Positions 30,881-41,146 are shown, counted from the stretch's first letter. The stretch is DNA of 42,500 bases from Symbiodinium natans (GCA_905221605.1 CAJNDS010002191.1:1349953-1392452); one strand, 5' to 3'. Made by a program: numbers and translations. The notes: generated by a model from the letters alone, not told the origin.

Positions 30881-31544
30881 CGGCCTGCTTCGCGGGAAAT
30901 CCCGTGGGAAAAGGAAGCCCTTATTTTTGAAGGCTTGCGAGATTTCTCGCGGGATGCGTTTTAATTTCGAAGGGGATCCGAGGGAAAACCAAGGGAAGTT
31001 CAAAGGGAAGTCCAAGGGAACAGTAAAAGGAAGATTTGACTCTCACGGGAAACTGAAGGGAAACCAAAAAAAACATCAAAGGGAAACCACGGGAAAACCA
31101 GAAAAACTCAAGGGAGAGCTCGCGGGAATTTCTCCCGCCAAAATTCGCGGGAGAAAAGTTTCGCGGGAGAAATATTCAAGGGGAATGCTTTTGTTAACGC
31201 TCGTCCCCGGACCCCCGGCTTTTTTTACAAGCCTTATGAATTAACAAAACAAAATGTTCTTTTTTAAAAGGACTAAGAAGCGCATTTAAATATTTTAAAT
31301 GAGTATTTGTGTTGCTGTTTTTTTTATTTTTCTTGTAAGGCCTAGGCTTTCAGAATTTCAGGAAAATTGCAAAAAAAAAACTTAAATGGTTTATTTGCTA
31401 AAAATTACAAACAAAAATCCAAAAATATAAGGTACCCATGGAACTTCATGGCCTTTCCAAATATTGAAATGCCCCTAGTTTCCTTAAAATCTATCAAATT
31501 TTAAACTAATATTCAAGTATTTTCCGGAAAGGGTCAGGCCCATT
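30817..31544 (+). repeat. 0.73-kb direct repeat, copy 1
   Basis: It starts in the 86-bp repeat (GGGGGCCTGGAGACT), runs through GGGAA-rich sequence and AT-rich sequence, and ends at TTTTCCGGAAAGGGTCAGGC. It contains a 105-codon plus-strand ORF (30,927-31,244) rich in Lys and Gly, generated by AAGGGAAR repeats. Confidence 0.93.
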
Positions 31545-32280
31545 TGGGGGCCTGGAGACTCTACAGTCAGAGAGCTCGGGGGCCTGCAGACTACAGCCAC
31601 AGCTCGGGGCCTACGGCCTGCTTCGCGGGAAATCCCGTGGGAAAAGGAAGCCCTTATTTTTGAAGTCTTGCGAGATTTTTCGCGGGATACGTTTTAATTT
31701 CGAAGGGGATCCGAGGGAAAACCAAGGGAAGTTCAAAGGGAAGTCCAAGGGAACAGTAAAAGGAAGATTTGACTCTCACGGGAAACTGAAGGGAAACCAA
31801 AAAAAACATCAAAGGGAAACCACGGGAAAACCAGAAAAACTCAAGGGAGAGCTCGCGGGAATTTCTCCCGCCAAAATTCGCGGGAGAAAAGTTTCGCGGG
31901 AGAAATATTCAAGGGGAATGCTTTTGTTAACGCTCGTCCCCGGACCCCCGGCTTTTTTTACAAGCCTTATGAATTAACAAAACAAAATTTTCTGTTTTAA
32001 AAGGACTAAGAAGCGCATTTAAATATTTTAAATGAGTATTTGTGTTGCTGTTTTTTTTTTATTTTTTCTTGTAAGGCCTAGGCTTTCAGAATTTCAGGAA
32101 AATTGCAAAAAAAAACTTAAATGGTTTATTTGCTAAAAATTACAAACAAAAATCCAAAAATATAACGTACCCATGGAACTTCATGGCCTTTCCAAATATT
32201 GAAATGCCCCTAGTTTCCTTAAAATCTATCAAATTTTAAACTAATATTCAAGTATTTTCCAGAAAGGGTCAGGCCCATTT
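31545..32280 (+). repeat. 0.73-kb direct repeat, copy 2
   Basis: Near-identical to copy 1, including the 105-codon ORF (31,660-31,977) with only a few substitutions. It ends at the same motif (here CCAG instead of CCGG), which then continues as the satellite. The ORF is shared because the whole unit is duplicated; I see no selection on it. Confidence 0.93.
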
Positions 32281-33640
32281 AAATAAAAAAAATAAACTCA
32301 GTAAAACTATTGGAAAATAAATTTATTTTCCGGAAAAGTCAGGCCCATTTAAAATTTTAAAATCCTTAAAATCCTGAAAACCCTTAAAAATTTTGAAAGC
32401 CCGGACCTTTCAATATTTTAAGGATTTTAAGGAATTTAAGGCATTTTAAATTCTTAAAATCCTTAAAATCCTTAAAATTTTGAAAGAAAATTAAATTATT
32501 TTCCGGAAAGAGGCAGGCCCATTTAAAATTTTAAAAATCTTTAAAATCCTTAAAATCCTTAAAATTTTGAAAGCCCGGGCCTTTCAAAATTTTAAGGATT
32601 TTCAGGAATTTAAGGCCTTTTAAATTTCTTAAAATCCTTAAAATCCTTAAAATTTTGAAAGAAAATTAAATTGTTTTCCGGAAAGAGGCAGGCCCATTTA
32701 AAATTTTAAAAATCCTTAAAATCCTTTAAATCCTTAAAATTTTGAAAGCCCGGGCCTTTCAAAATTTTAAGGATTTTAAGGAATTTAAGGCCTTTTAAAT
32801 TTCTTAAAATCCTTAAAATCCTTAAAATTTTGAAAGAAAAATAAATTATTTTCCGGAAAGAGGCAGGCCCATTTAAAATTTTAAAAATCCTTAAAACCCT
32901 TAAAATCCTTAAAATTTTGAAAGGTTGGGGCTTTCAAAATTTTAAGGATTTTTGAAGGATTGAAGGCCTTTTAATTTCTTTTTAAAATCCTAAAAATCCT
33001 TAAAATCCTTAAAAATTTTGAAAGAAAAATCTTTTAAATTATTTTCCGGAAAGAGGCAGGCCCATTTAAAATCTAAAAATCCTTAAATCTTAATCCTTAA
33101 AATTTTGAAAAGGTTGGGGCGTCAAAATTTTAAGGATTTTTAGGAATTTAAGGACCTTTGTAACTTCTAAAAATCCTTTAAAAATCCTTTAAAATCCTTT
33201 AAAATTTTGAAAGAAAATTAAATCATTTTCCGGAAAAGTCAGGCCCATTTAAAATTTTAAAATCCTTAAAATCCTGAAAACCCTTGAAATTTTGAAAGCC
33301 CGGACCTTTCAATATTTTAAGGATTTTAAGGAATTTAAGGCATTTTAAATTCTTAAAATCCTTAAAATCCTTAAAATTTTGAAAGAAAATTAAATTATTT
33401 TCCGGAAAGAGGCAGGCCAATTTAAAATTTTAAAAATCCTTAAAATCCTTAAAATCCTTAAAATTTTGAAAGCCCGGGCCTTTCAAAATTTTAAGGATTT
33501 TAAGGAATTTAGCGCCTTTAAATTTCTTAAAATCCTTAAAATCCTAAAAATTTTGAAATAAAATTAAAATACATTCCGGAAAGAGTCAGGCCCATTTAAA
33601 ATCTTAAAAATCCTTCCAATCTTAAAATTTTGAAAGGCCC
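32281..33640 (+). repeat. About 175-bp satellite, left arm (8 units)
   Basis: The marker CCGGAAA followed by a GGCAGGCCCATTT-type block has CCGG at 32,330, 32,503, 32,678, 32,853, 33,046, 33,230, 33,402 and 33,576. Each unit has TTAAAATCC 9-mers and an internal palindrome around GAAAGCCCGGGCCTTTC. The composition is strongly AT-rich. Confidence 0.95.
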
Positions 33641-35170
33641 GGGCTTTCAAAATTTTAAGGATTTTAAGGATTTTAAGGATTTTAAGGATTTTAAGGATTT
33701 TTAAAATTTTAAATGGGCCTGCCTCTTTCCGGAAAATGATTTAATTTTCTTTCAAAATTTTAAGGATTTTAAGGATTTTAAGGATTTTAAGAAATTTAAA
33801 AGGCCTTAAATTCCTTAAAATCCTTAAGATTTTGAAAGGCCCGGGCTTTCAAAATTTTAAGGATTTTAAGGATTTTTAAAATTTTAAATGGGCCTGCCTC
33901 TTTCCGGAAAATAAGTTAATTTTCTTTCAAAATTTTAAGGATTTTAAGGATTTTAAGAAGTTTAAAAGGCGTTAAATTCCTTAAAATCCTTAAAATTTTG
34001 AAAGCCCCAACCTTTCAAAATTTTAAGGATTTTAAGGATTTTAAGGATTTTTAAAATTTTAAATGGGCCTGCCTCTTTCCGGAAAATATTTTAATTTTCT
34101 TTCAAAATTTTAAGGATTTTATGGATTTTAAGGATTTTAAGAAATTTAAAAGGCCTTAAATTCCTTAAAATCCTTAAAATTTTGAAAGGCCCAACCTTTC
34201 AAAATTTTAAGGATTTTTAAGGACTTTAAGGATTTTTAAAATTTTAAATGGGCCTGCCTCTTTCCGGAAAATAATTTAGTTTTCTTTCAAAATTTTAAGG
34301 ATTTTAAGGATTTTAAGAAATTTAAAAGGCCTTAAATTCCTTAAAATCCTTAAAATTTTGAAAGGCCCGGGCTTTCAAAATTTTAAGGATTTTAAGGATT
34401 TTAAGGATTTTTAAAATTTAAAATGTGCCTGCCTCTTTCCGGAAAATGATTTAATTTTCTTTCAAAATTTTAAGGATTTTAAGGATTTTAAGGATTTTAA
34501 GAAATTTAAACGGCCTTAAATTCCTTAAAATCCTTAAAATTTTGAAAGGCCCGGGCTTTCAAAATTTTAAGGATTTTAAGGATTTTAAGGATTTTTAAAA
34601 TTTAAAATGGGCCTGCCTCTTTCCGGAAAATAGTTTAATTTTCTTTCAAAATTTTAAGGATTTTAAGGATTTTAAGAAATTTAACAGGCCTTAAATTCCT
34701 TAAAATCCTTAAAATTTTGAAAGGCCCGGGCTTTCAAAATTTTCAGGTTTTTAAGGATTTTAAGGATCTTTAAAATTTTAAATGGGCCTGCCTCTTTCCG
34801 GAAAATGATTTAATTTTCTTTCAAAATTTTAAGGATTTTAAGGATTTTAAGAAATTTAAAGGCCTTAAATTCCTTAAAATCCTTAAAATTTTGAAAGCCG
34901 CAACCTTTCAAAATTTTAAGGATTTTAAGCATTTTAAGGATTTTAAGGATTTTTAAAATTTTAAATGGGCCTGCCTCTTTCCGGAAAATAATTTAATTTT
35001 CTTTCAAAATTTTAAGGATTTTAAGGATTTTAAGAAATTTAAAAGGCCTTAAATTCCTTAAAATCCTTAAAATTTTGAAAGGTCCGGGCTTTCAAAATTT
35101 TAAGGATTTTGTGGTTCTTTTAAAATTTTGGAAAACCCCTAAATTCCTTAAAATCCTTAAAGTTTTGGAA
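33641..35170 (-). repeat. About 175-bp satellite, right arm in opposite orientation (8 units)
   Basis: AAATGGGCCTGCCTCTTTCC precedes GGAAAA in most units; CCGG is at 33,729, 33,904, 34,079, 34,264, 34,439, 34,623, 34,798 and 34,981. It is the reverse complement of the left arm with its own substitutions. The switch lies at or near 33,640/33,641, inside a CCCGGG-centred palindrome. Confidence 0.95.
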
Positions 35171-35194
35171 GGCGAAGCAGGACCGTCAAATAAC

Positions 35195-35213
35195 GCATAA
35201 AGGTCCTACATAC

Positions 35214-35245
<32 letters not shown>

Positions 35246-35325
35246 GTATATAATCATAATTATAAATAATAATCATAATAATAATAATCATAATAATCAT
35301 AATAATAATAATAATAATAAATAAT
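35195..35325. repeat. TA and AAT microsatellites
   Basis: A TATATG/TA run, then ATAATC and AATAATAAT. Confidence 0.95.
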
Positions 35326-35339
35326 GTAACAGATGGGGC

Positions 35340-35417
35340 GGGCCGGTGCTCTCCCTCGAAGCCATCAAAATGCAGCGAGGGATCCGTGAGCGCTTTGTAG
35401 GCTTCGGAAATCTCCAT
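35340..35417 (-). pseudogene. J-domain (DnaJ/Sec63-like) fragment
   Basis: The minus translation reads RRW then MEISEAYKALTDPSLHFDGF. J domains have a conserved helix III region of the form F-x-EI-x-AY-x-L-[ST]-D-P, and the match (EISEAYKALTDP) is clear. The HPD-containing helix II region should precede it, but a TAG stop lies five codons upstream and nothing like HPD is seen within about 100 bp, where the CCCTAAA mosaic begins. Downstream the frame runs into a microsatellite. It is either the stranded end of an exon or a relic. DnaJ-type co-chaperones stimulate Hsp70 ATPase activity; this fragment alone could not. Confidence 0.45.
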
Positions 35418-35454
35418 CCATCGCCTCGGCTACAGCATCCCTAGGCTCACGCGT

Positions 35455-35585
35455 TTAAGCCCTAAACCCTAAACCCCATAGGGTTTATAAACCCTATAGG
35501 GTTTAGGGTTTGGGGTTTAGGGTTTATAAACCCTAAACCCCAAACCCTAAACCCTAAACCCTGAAACCCTAAACCCTAGGCCCTA
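35455..35585. repeat. Palindromic ITS cluster
   Basis: CCCTAAA and TTTAGGG units alternate through GGGTTTATAAACCC (twice) and ATAGGGTTTATAAACCCTAT, giving nested perfect palindromes. Confidence 0.9.
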
Positions 35586-35866
35586 AACCTGAAACTCTTC
35601 AGACAAAGGGAAGGTCGAAAGCTGCCATATGCTTCGACAGCGAGAATCCGTCGGCTTGCGGTTAAGGACCAAGGACCGAACTTAAGATGAACATGCCAGC
35701 ACTAGATTTAGGGTCTAAGCCCTGAACCCGAAACCCGAAACTCTAAACCCTAAACCCTAAACCCTAGGGCCAAAGAGGAGCGAAACACATTCTCAGGGAA
35801 CGTAAATGATGCAGACTTTGTTGCTTTCTTGCGAGCAGCAGAATACAACAAAACACTTCATCCTAT

Positions 35867-35945
35867 ATGGGGGTTTCCAAAATTACAGGTACCTTATTGG
35901 GGTCCCTATAAGAGAATCCTACTCTCTGGGGGTCTATGTTAGGGT
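35867..35945 (+). repeat. Dispersed repeat family B copy
   Basis: GGGGGTTTCCAAAATTA, GGTACCTTATTGGGGTCCC, GAATCCTACT and GGGGGTCTAT occur in the family order. Confidence 0.75.
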
Positions 35946-36304
35946 ACCTACTAATATTTCGCAAACCCGAACATAGGTTCCGGCTCTCGAGCCTTGTGAG
36001 TACTGCAGTTCTGAGCAGATCCATAAAGGACTGTGATAGATGCAAATCGTTGCATCCAGAATGGCAAGGGTCTTCTGTGGAATGTGCAGCTTTCCCTGAA
36101 ATGTATGATCCCACCCGGAAGATATCTTGTTGCTGAGGTCCCGAAACCCTAAACCCAAAACCCTAAACCCTCAACCCTAAACCCTAAATCCTCAGCAGGT
36201 CTCTTGCGTCTGGGCTGCTGCTGGGCATCAGGCTCGTCGCTGATGTCGGGGTGGTCCACGCGTGCGCGGGCACGGTACGCTGCCCGGATCTCCTGTCAGC
36301 TGAC
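35946..36304. other. Unique sequence, no supported gene
   Basis: Overlapping ORFs on both strands at 35,863-36,158 show no domain. A short CCCTAAA tract lies at 36,143-36,192. Confidence 0.55.
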
Positions 36305-36378
36305 AGTCTTGGGGTGCTCGGGGTTTAGGGTTTAGGGTTTAGGGTTTAGGGTTTAGGGTTTAGGAGTCTTGGGGTGCT
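36305..36378 (+). repeat. ITS of about six TTTAGGG units bounded by a 14-bp direct duplication
   Basis: AGTCTTGGGGTGCT at 36,305-36,318 is repeated exactly at 36,365-36,378, directly beyond the TTTAGGG tract (36,321-36,364). Confidence 0.95.
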
Positions 36379-36930
36379 AAATTCCACGGGTCGGATTTTT
36401 GATGGCGAAGTTCGCACAAAACAGATTTTTTCATTTTCAAATCAGTGGCTCTGGACTTCAAAGCTGTCCCTGGGTACGGGCGTCTGGCGCTTTATACAAT
36501 CATGTAAATATAAGGCTCTTCGTAGCGAAGATCTAATGAAAAAGAAGGTTATCTCCGAGGTACTGGACTGCTCCGAGCCCTTAAAACCCCTGAACCAACC
36601 CCTAAGCCCTAAGCCCCTGAACCTCCAAACCCCTAAACCCTCAGCCCTAATCCCTGAACCCCCAAAACCTCAGCCCTAATCCCCTAATATGGGGGCCTTA
36701 ATAATGAGAATATGGCTTTGGGGGTTTATAGTCTTATTCTAAGGGAACCAGAAGGGACTACTATTAGTAATTATTCCGACCTCTACAACTACCCGAAACC
36801 CTAAACCCTAAACCCTGAGCCCTGATCCCCCACACCCCGAAGCGTTCTGTTCCGATCTTCCTGGCCGCCCGCGCCTCTTCCGTGCTGTCGGGGTCCACCC
36901 CCAGAACTGAGTAGGGATCCTGGAGAGGGT
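36379..36930. other. Unique sequence with degenerate ITS
   Basis: Degenerate CCCTAAA-type sequence lies at 36,580-36,685 and a short tract at 36,795-36,820. The plus ORF 36,374-36,679 ends in translated repeat. No gene recognised. Confidence 0.55.
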
Positions 36931-37014
36931 GGGTTTAGGATTTAGGGTTTAGGGTTTAGGGTTTAGGGTTTAGGGTTTAGGGTTTAGGGTTTAGGGTTTA
37001 GGATATAGGGTTTG
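36931..37014 (+). repeat. ITS (TTTAGGG), about 11 units
   Basis: Regular units with TTTAGGA at both ends. Confidence 0.95.
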
Positions 37015-38774
37015 GGTTTTGGGCAATTTTTAGGGTTCATTTGGTGCATAAGGCAGAATGGGTGTTGGGGAATCCGTGCTCTAAGACCCTGCAAGCCCCC
37101 CCCCCCCCCCCCCCCCCCACAAAACCGCCAACCCCGAAACCTTCAAAGCCCAGGTAATTTTATCTCTGACCGGCCCAAAACCCAAGCAAATAGGAGTTGA
37201 AACTTTCAGAATAAACTACCTTATAAGAAGCCTAAAAGTTGAAAAGTTGGGTTTTGAGCCAGTAAGTAAAACCAAATGCCCTAAGCCCAACATCCTGAAC
37301 CCTAAGCCCCTAAACCCTAAACCCTAAACCCTAAACCCTAAACCGTAACCCTAAAACCCTAAACCCTAAACCGTGGTTTACACGCAGCTGGGAGGTCATA
37401 AGTGGGGAGAGCCACAAGCATGCTCTGGGCAATGCTTCTACAGAAGCGTTTGGGTTTAAGGGCTTTAGGGTTTAGGGTTGAAATTTTGGGGGTTAGGGCT
37501 TTAGGGTTTGAGGTTGAGGGCTTCGGAGGATGTTGGGAGGGGAGGCACTGTGGCGGTCAATGTGTTCTCCATAATTTGGCGGATCTCCAGCAAGGGCCGG
37601 GAGAGGCTTCGGCAAAGTTGGTTTCGAGTCGTCTCATCGACTGGATCTCCAAGCCGATAACCTTACCAGCGGGAGGCTTTTGCTCCCAAAAGTTTTTTCT
37701 CCCTCGCCCATCTTGGGGGCCGACGTGTGGGATATATCAAACAACCTTACCAGCGTTGTCAAAGCTGGCAAGAGATCGAGGGTTAGGGTTCTAGGGTCTT
37801 AGGGTTTGGAGGTTAGACTGTCTTGAAAAACGATTCCAGCACCCCAAAGAAAAGAAACGAACACGAAGCTGGGCATGTAAGCCTATGCCCTAAACCCTAA
37901 ACCCCTAGCCCTAAACCCTAAACCCCAAACCCCTAAACAAAAGCAACTCCCTGAGTCCTTGAACTCCTTCAGGGGCTGCTGCCAGGCCAATGTCCGAAAT
38001 CGCGCCCAGCCTCCAGATTCCCTCGGGCCAGGCCAGTGCGAACGCTTCCCAGCGCGGCGGGAGTGAGAGCTGCACCTGATCCCCAAACACTAAACCCTGA
38101 ACCCTAAACCCTAAAGCCCTAAGCCCTAAACCCTAAACCCTAAACCCTGAGCCATATAGACTGAGATTGGAGGGTATTTAAAAAAGGGCTTCTGGCGACT
38201 GGGCTCATATCTTCGGCCTAAACCCTAATTCTTTACATTGCCTTTCGCGCCCTCCTCTTCGGTGACTGCCACGCAGGAGAGGACACAGAAACGTGGAAGC
38301 CCCCAAAAACTTGCAAACAGCCGGTCCTCGGCAAGAGCAGCTGCCAATTGCGCCAGAAACGGGTAAGCAGCACGAGAATGCGACAGAGCACGCAGCAGGG
38401 GGTACAGCTCGCAAGCAGCCCACTTCCCAAGAAACAACCCCGAGCTGTGTCTCTTAGCTCGGACCAGGAAACCTCACACACACACAGAATTAAATACGAA
38501 ATAATCCAAGCAACAGAAAACACGATAAATAGTTTACTTTTTCGCTCGTGGGTTTTGTTGTGTGTTCCGTCTTTTTGGATTTATTGGTGACACACACACA
38601 CACAGAGGTTCATGTCAAACAGGTTCCGGCGACTCGGGTAAGAGCGTCAGCGAGCGTACCTGTGCACCATGAATTCACGGTGCGTAGCGACCACACACCG
38701 GAGCGGCCAGAGTAGAACTTCTCATGAGCTCATAGCATCAACCGCAGCAGAGCGCGACGCCAAAAATAGTGTGC
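37015..38774. other. Mosaic with unassigned ORFs
   Basis: A C run lies at 37,097-37,118, and ITS at 37,305-37,374, 37,885-37,935 and 38,090-38,150. The plus ORF 37,402-37,794 starts as translated repeat and continues into unique sequence without a motif. At 38,205-38,590 four overlapping ORFs on both strands fit no family; AC microsatellites lie at 38,476-38,486 and 38,590-38,603. Confidence 0.5.
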
Positions 38775-38932
38775 AACCCTAAACCCTGAATCCTAAACCC
38801 TAAGCCCTAAAACCCTAAAACCCTAAAACCCTAAAACCCTAAACCCTAAACCCTAAACCCTAAACCCTAAACCCTAAACCCTAAACCCTAAACCCTAAAC
38901 CCTAAACCCTAAACCCTAAACCCTAAGCCCTG
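38775..38932 (-). repeat. Long ITS (CCCTAAA)
   Basis: CCCTAAAA units lead into about 16 regular CCCTAAA units. Confidence 0.97.
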
Positions 38933-38991
38933 CCCAGAATGTATTCTTAGGGCCAAGGGTCGGTCGGCGGAAGGGTGTTTTGACTTGCGTT

Positions 38992-39099
38992 CTCTCGTTC
39001 TTTCTGAAGCCTAGAAAGAACCGAGAGATTTAGGGTTTAGGGTTTAGGGGTTAGGGGTTTAGGGTTTAGGGTTTAGGGTTTAGGGTTTAGGGTTTAGGG
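38992..39099. repeat. Hairpin abutting a TTTAGGG tract
   Basis: CTCTCGTTCTTTC and GAAAGAACCGAGAG form a stem (38,992-39,027) with one bulge, and TTTAGGG units start two bases later (39,029-39,099). A unique fold-back sequence next to an ITS is also seen at 16,990-17,065. Confidence 0.85.
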
Positions 39100-39400
39100 A
39101 TGAGGTAGGGGATCCGATGTACGCGCCCTTAACTTGGGTCCTCTGTTAGACAACCCTTATATACACTAGACAGAATAAACGGCCCCTACTTCGGAACCCT
39201 TGAAATCCCTTTGAACAAGGGTAAGGAACCATGTTAAGGCCCATGTTTCTAAGCTTAGATTGGGGTTTAGGGTGTGAACCGGATTTAGGGTTTAGGGACC
39301 CTGAAGCCAAAATCGCAGTCGCCAGCAATAGTTTTCTGGAAACTCAAACGGTCAGTTCTAGCAAATGCCCTATCCCTTATACCCTAAACCCTAAACCCTA

Positions 39401-39571
39401 CATGACGAATCCAGAATCCAAGGCGCACAAAGGCCACGGAAGATGCGGCAAGCAGCAGCAGAAGGCCAGGCCGTACAAGGCCTCGCCCTCTGGAGGAGCT
39501 GGTTGCCATGAGGAGGACAGCTCTAGGCAGGAAGAAGATGGGAGGCTTATGCAAAAAAGGGCCCTAAACCC
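39401..39571 (+). other. Lysine- and glutamate-rich open stretch, possible exon
   Basis: In frame 39,231-39,605 this part reads NPESKAHKGHGRCGKQQQKA then GGAGCHEEDSSRQEEDG. It is low-complexity and charged, as in many disordered tails, but both ends of the ORF are translated telomere or dispersed repeat. No start, splice or family evidence. Confidence 0.2.
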
Positions 39572-39652
39572 TAAGATAGACCCCCAACATCGTAGGATTC
39601 CCTAATAATAAGGACCCCAATAAGGTGCAATTTCGGAAAACCCTGAAATATG
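39572..39652 (-). repeat. Dispersed repeat family B, inverted copy
   Basis: On the minus strand: TTTTCCGAAATTGCACCTTA, TTGGGGTCCTTAT, GAATCCTACGATGTTGGGGG. Confidence 0.72.
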
Positions 39653-39745
39653 GGAGGCTACTCCGCAGCCCCGTCAAAGGACGCTAGATAAACCCTCAAC
39701 TTCCTGAGGCCCGCAACCCGTGCCCACCTAGTTGAGGTTGCTGCT

Positions 39746-39866
39746 ACACCCTAAACCCTAAACCCTAAACCCTAAACCCTAAACCCTAAACCCTAAACCC
39801 TAAACCCTAAACCCTAAACCCTAAACCCTAAACCCTAAACCCTAAACCCTAAACCCTAAACCCTAA
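39746..39866 (-). repeat. Long ITS (CCCTAAA), about 17 perfect units
   Basis: Uninterrupted perfect 7-mers. Confidence 0.97.
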
Positions 39867-39947
39867 CTATGATCCCAAGGTGCAGGTCCCCGGGCTCAAG
39901 CCTGCCAATTCGAGCCCAGCTGCAAGGAGTCTGTCCCTCTGAAGCCT

Positions 39948-40345
39948 CCTACTTGGAGGTTCATTGGGTACTTAAAACCCCGGAAAGGTTTAGGGTTTAG
40001 GGTTTAGGGTTTAGGGTTTAGGGTTTAGGGTTTAGGGTTTAGGGTTTAGGGTTTAGGGTTTAGGGTTTAGGGTTTAGGGTTTAGGGTTTAGAGTTTAGGG
40101 TTTACGGTTTAGGGTTTAGGGTTTAGGGTTTAGGGTTTGGGGTTTGGGGTTTAGGGTTTAGGGTTTAGGGTTTAGGGTTTGGGGTTTAGGATTTAGGGTT
40201 TAGGGTTCAGGGTTCAGGGTTCAGGGTTTAGGGTTAGGGTTTACCCCAACTATGATGGCACTTATGAGTCTCCCAAGTCCCCTAAGTGGGTGAAACGTGG
40301 ACCTATCATCTGGGGTTAAGTACCTATGAAGAACCTCCAAGTAGG
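39948..40345. mobile_element. Inverted-repeat-bounded segment containing a 256-bp ITS
   Basis: The left arm CCTACTTGGAGGTTC, GGGTACTTAA, CCCC (39,948-39,981) is inverted at the right as GGGGTTAAGTACC and GAACCTCCAAGTAGG (40,312-40,345). Between them is the longest TTTAGGG array of the window (39,988-40,243), with TTTGGGG and TTCAGGG variants, plus 68 bp of unique sequence. No empty copy is seen, so whether this is a transposable element is inference. Confidence 0.65.
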
Positions 40346-40407
40346 GTTTTGGTGCTTTAGGGCTTTAGGGGTCTTAGGTTATAGGGCTTAGGGTTCAGGA
40401 TTCAGGG

Positions 40408-40504
40408 GCCTTCGGGGCCTTCGGGGCCTTCGGGGCCTTCGGGGCCTTCGGGGCCTTAGGGGCCTTAGGGGACTTAGGGGACTTAGGGGACTTAGGGGAC
40501 TTAG
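40408..40504 (+). repeat. 9-mer tandem repeats GGGGCCTTC, then GGGGACTTA
   Basis: About six GGGGCCTTC units change to GGGGCCTTA and then to about four GGGGACTTA units. The stepwise change from unit to unit points to slippage spreading a mutated unit. Confidence 0.93.
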
Positions 40505-40929
40505 CTTAGGCTTAGGGTTTAGGGGTCTTCGGGCATAGGGTTTGGGGCGGTGATGCTGGGTTTCTGCAATGAGAAGACTCTTGGGCTTTATCTTGCAGTC
40601 CCAAGATTGGGGATCTAGCCTGCCCCCCCAACCTTCCAGAAACCCTCGAAGCCCCTCCCGTCAGATTTGTGGGTTAAAAAACCATAAGCTTAAAGCCTCC
40701 AACACCTGAGCCACAGAAGGCCAGGTTCCACAAACACCCACCCACTATGAGGAATTTCTAGCCACCATCACTCATGGCCCACCTAGCCACGACACCCCCC
40801 GAAGCCCTAAACCCTAGACCCTAAACCCTAAACCCTAGCCCTGGGCGCCCCCGGCCTCCCACTTTACACGATAAGGGCACGTCCTCGCCAGCCCAGGGCC
40901 AGACAGGTGAGGAACTTCAGCTTCGAGAG
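40505..40929. other. Unique sequence, no supported gene
   Basis: Apart from a short CCCTAAA tract at 40,805-40,838, nothing recognisable. Confidence 0.6.
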
Positions 40930-41067
40930 TTTGGGGTTTAGGGTTTAGGGGTAGGGTTTAGGGTTTAGGGTTTAGGGTTTAGGGTTCAGGGTTCAGGGTT
41001 TAGGGCTTAGGGTTTGGGGTTTAGGGTTTAGGGTTTAGGGTCTAGGGTTTAGGGTTTAGGGTCTCAG
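40930..41067 (+). repeat. ITS (TTTAGGG) with TTCAGGG and TCTAGGG variants
   Basis: Mostly regular 7-mers. Confidence 0.95.
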
Positions 41068-41146
41068 GGGACTCTTCCTCGGAACATTGAGGTTGTGCCT
41101 TGGGTTTGGGGGGCCCTTTTTGAGTTGTTTTAAGGACATGAAAGGG

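Noticed and set aside
33223-33420. 65-codon Phe/Lys-rich minus ORF
   Set aside because: Translation of the AT-rich satellite.
32281-35170. Inverted satellite as an assembly fold-back artefact
   Set aside because: The two arms carry different substitutions and different unit lengths, so one is not a mere copy of the other's reads; long-read confirmation would still be decisive.
38205-38590. Four overlapping ORFs on both strands
   Set aside because: No conserved motif; cysteine-rich minus frames look like chance.
39746-40243. True chromosome end
   Set aside because: The arrays are internal, in both orientations and followed by unique sequence, so they are interstitial.
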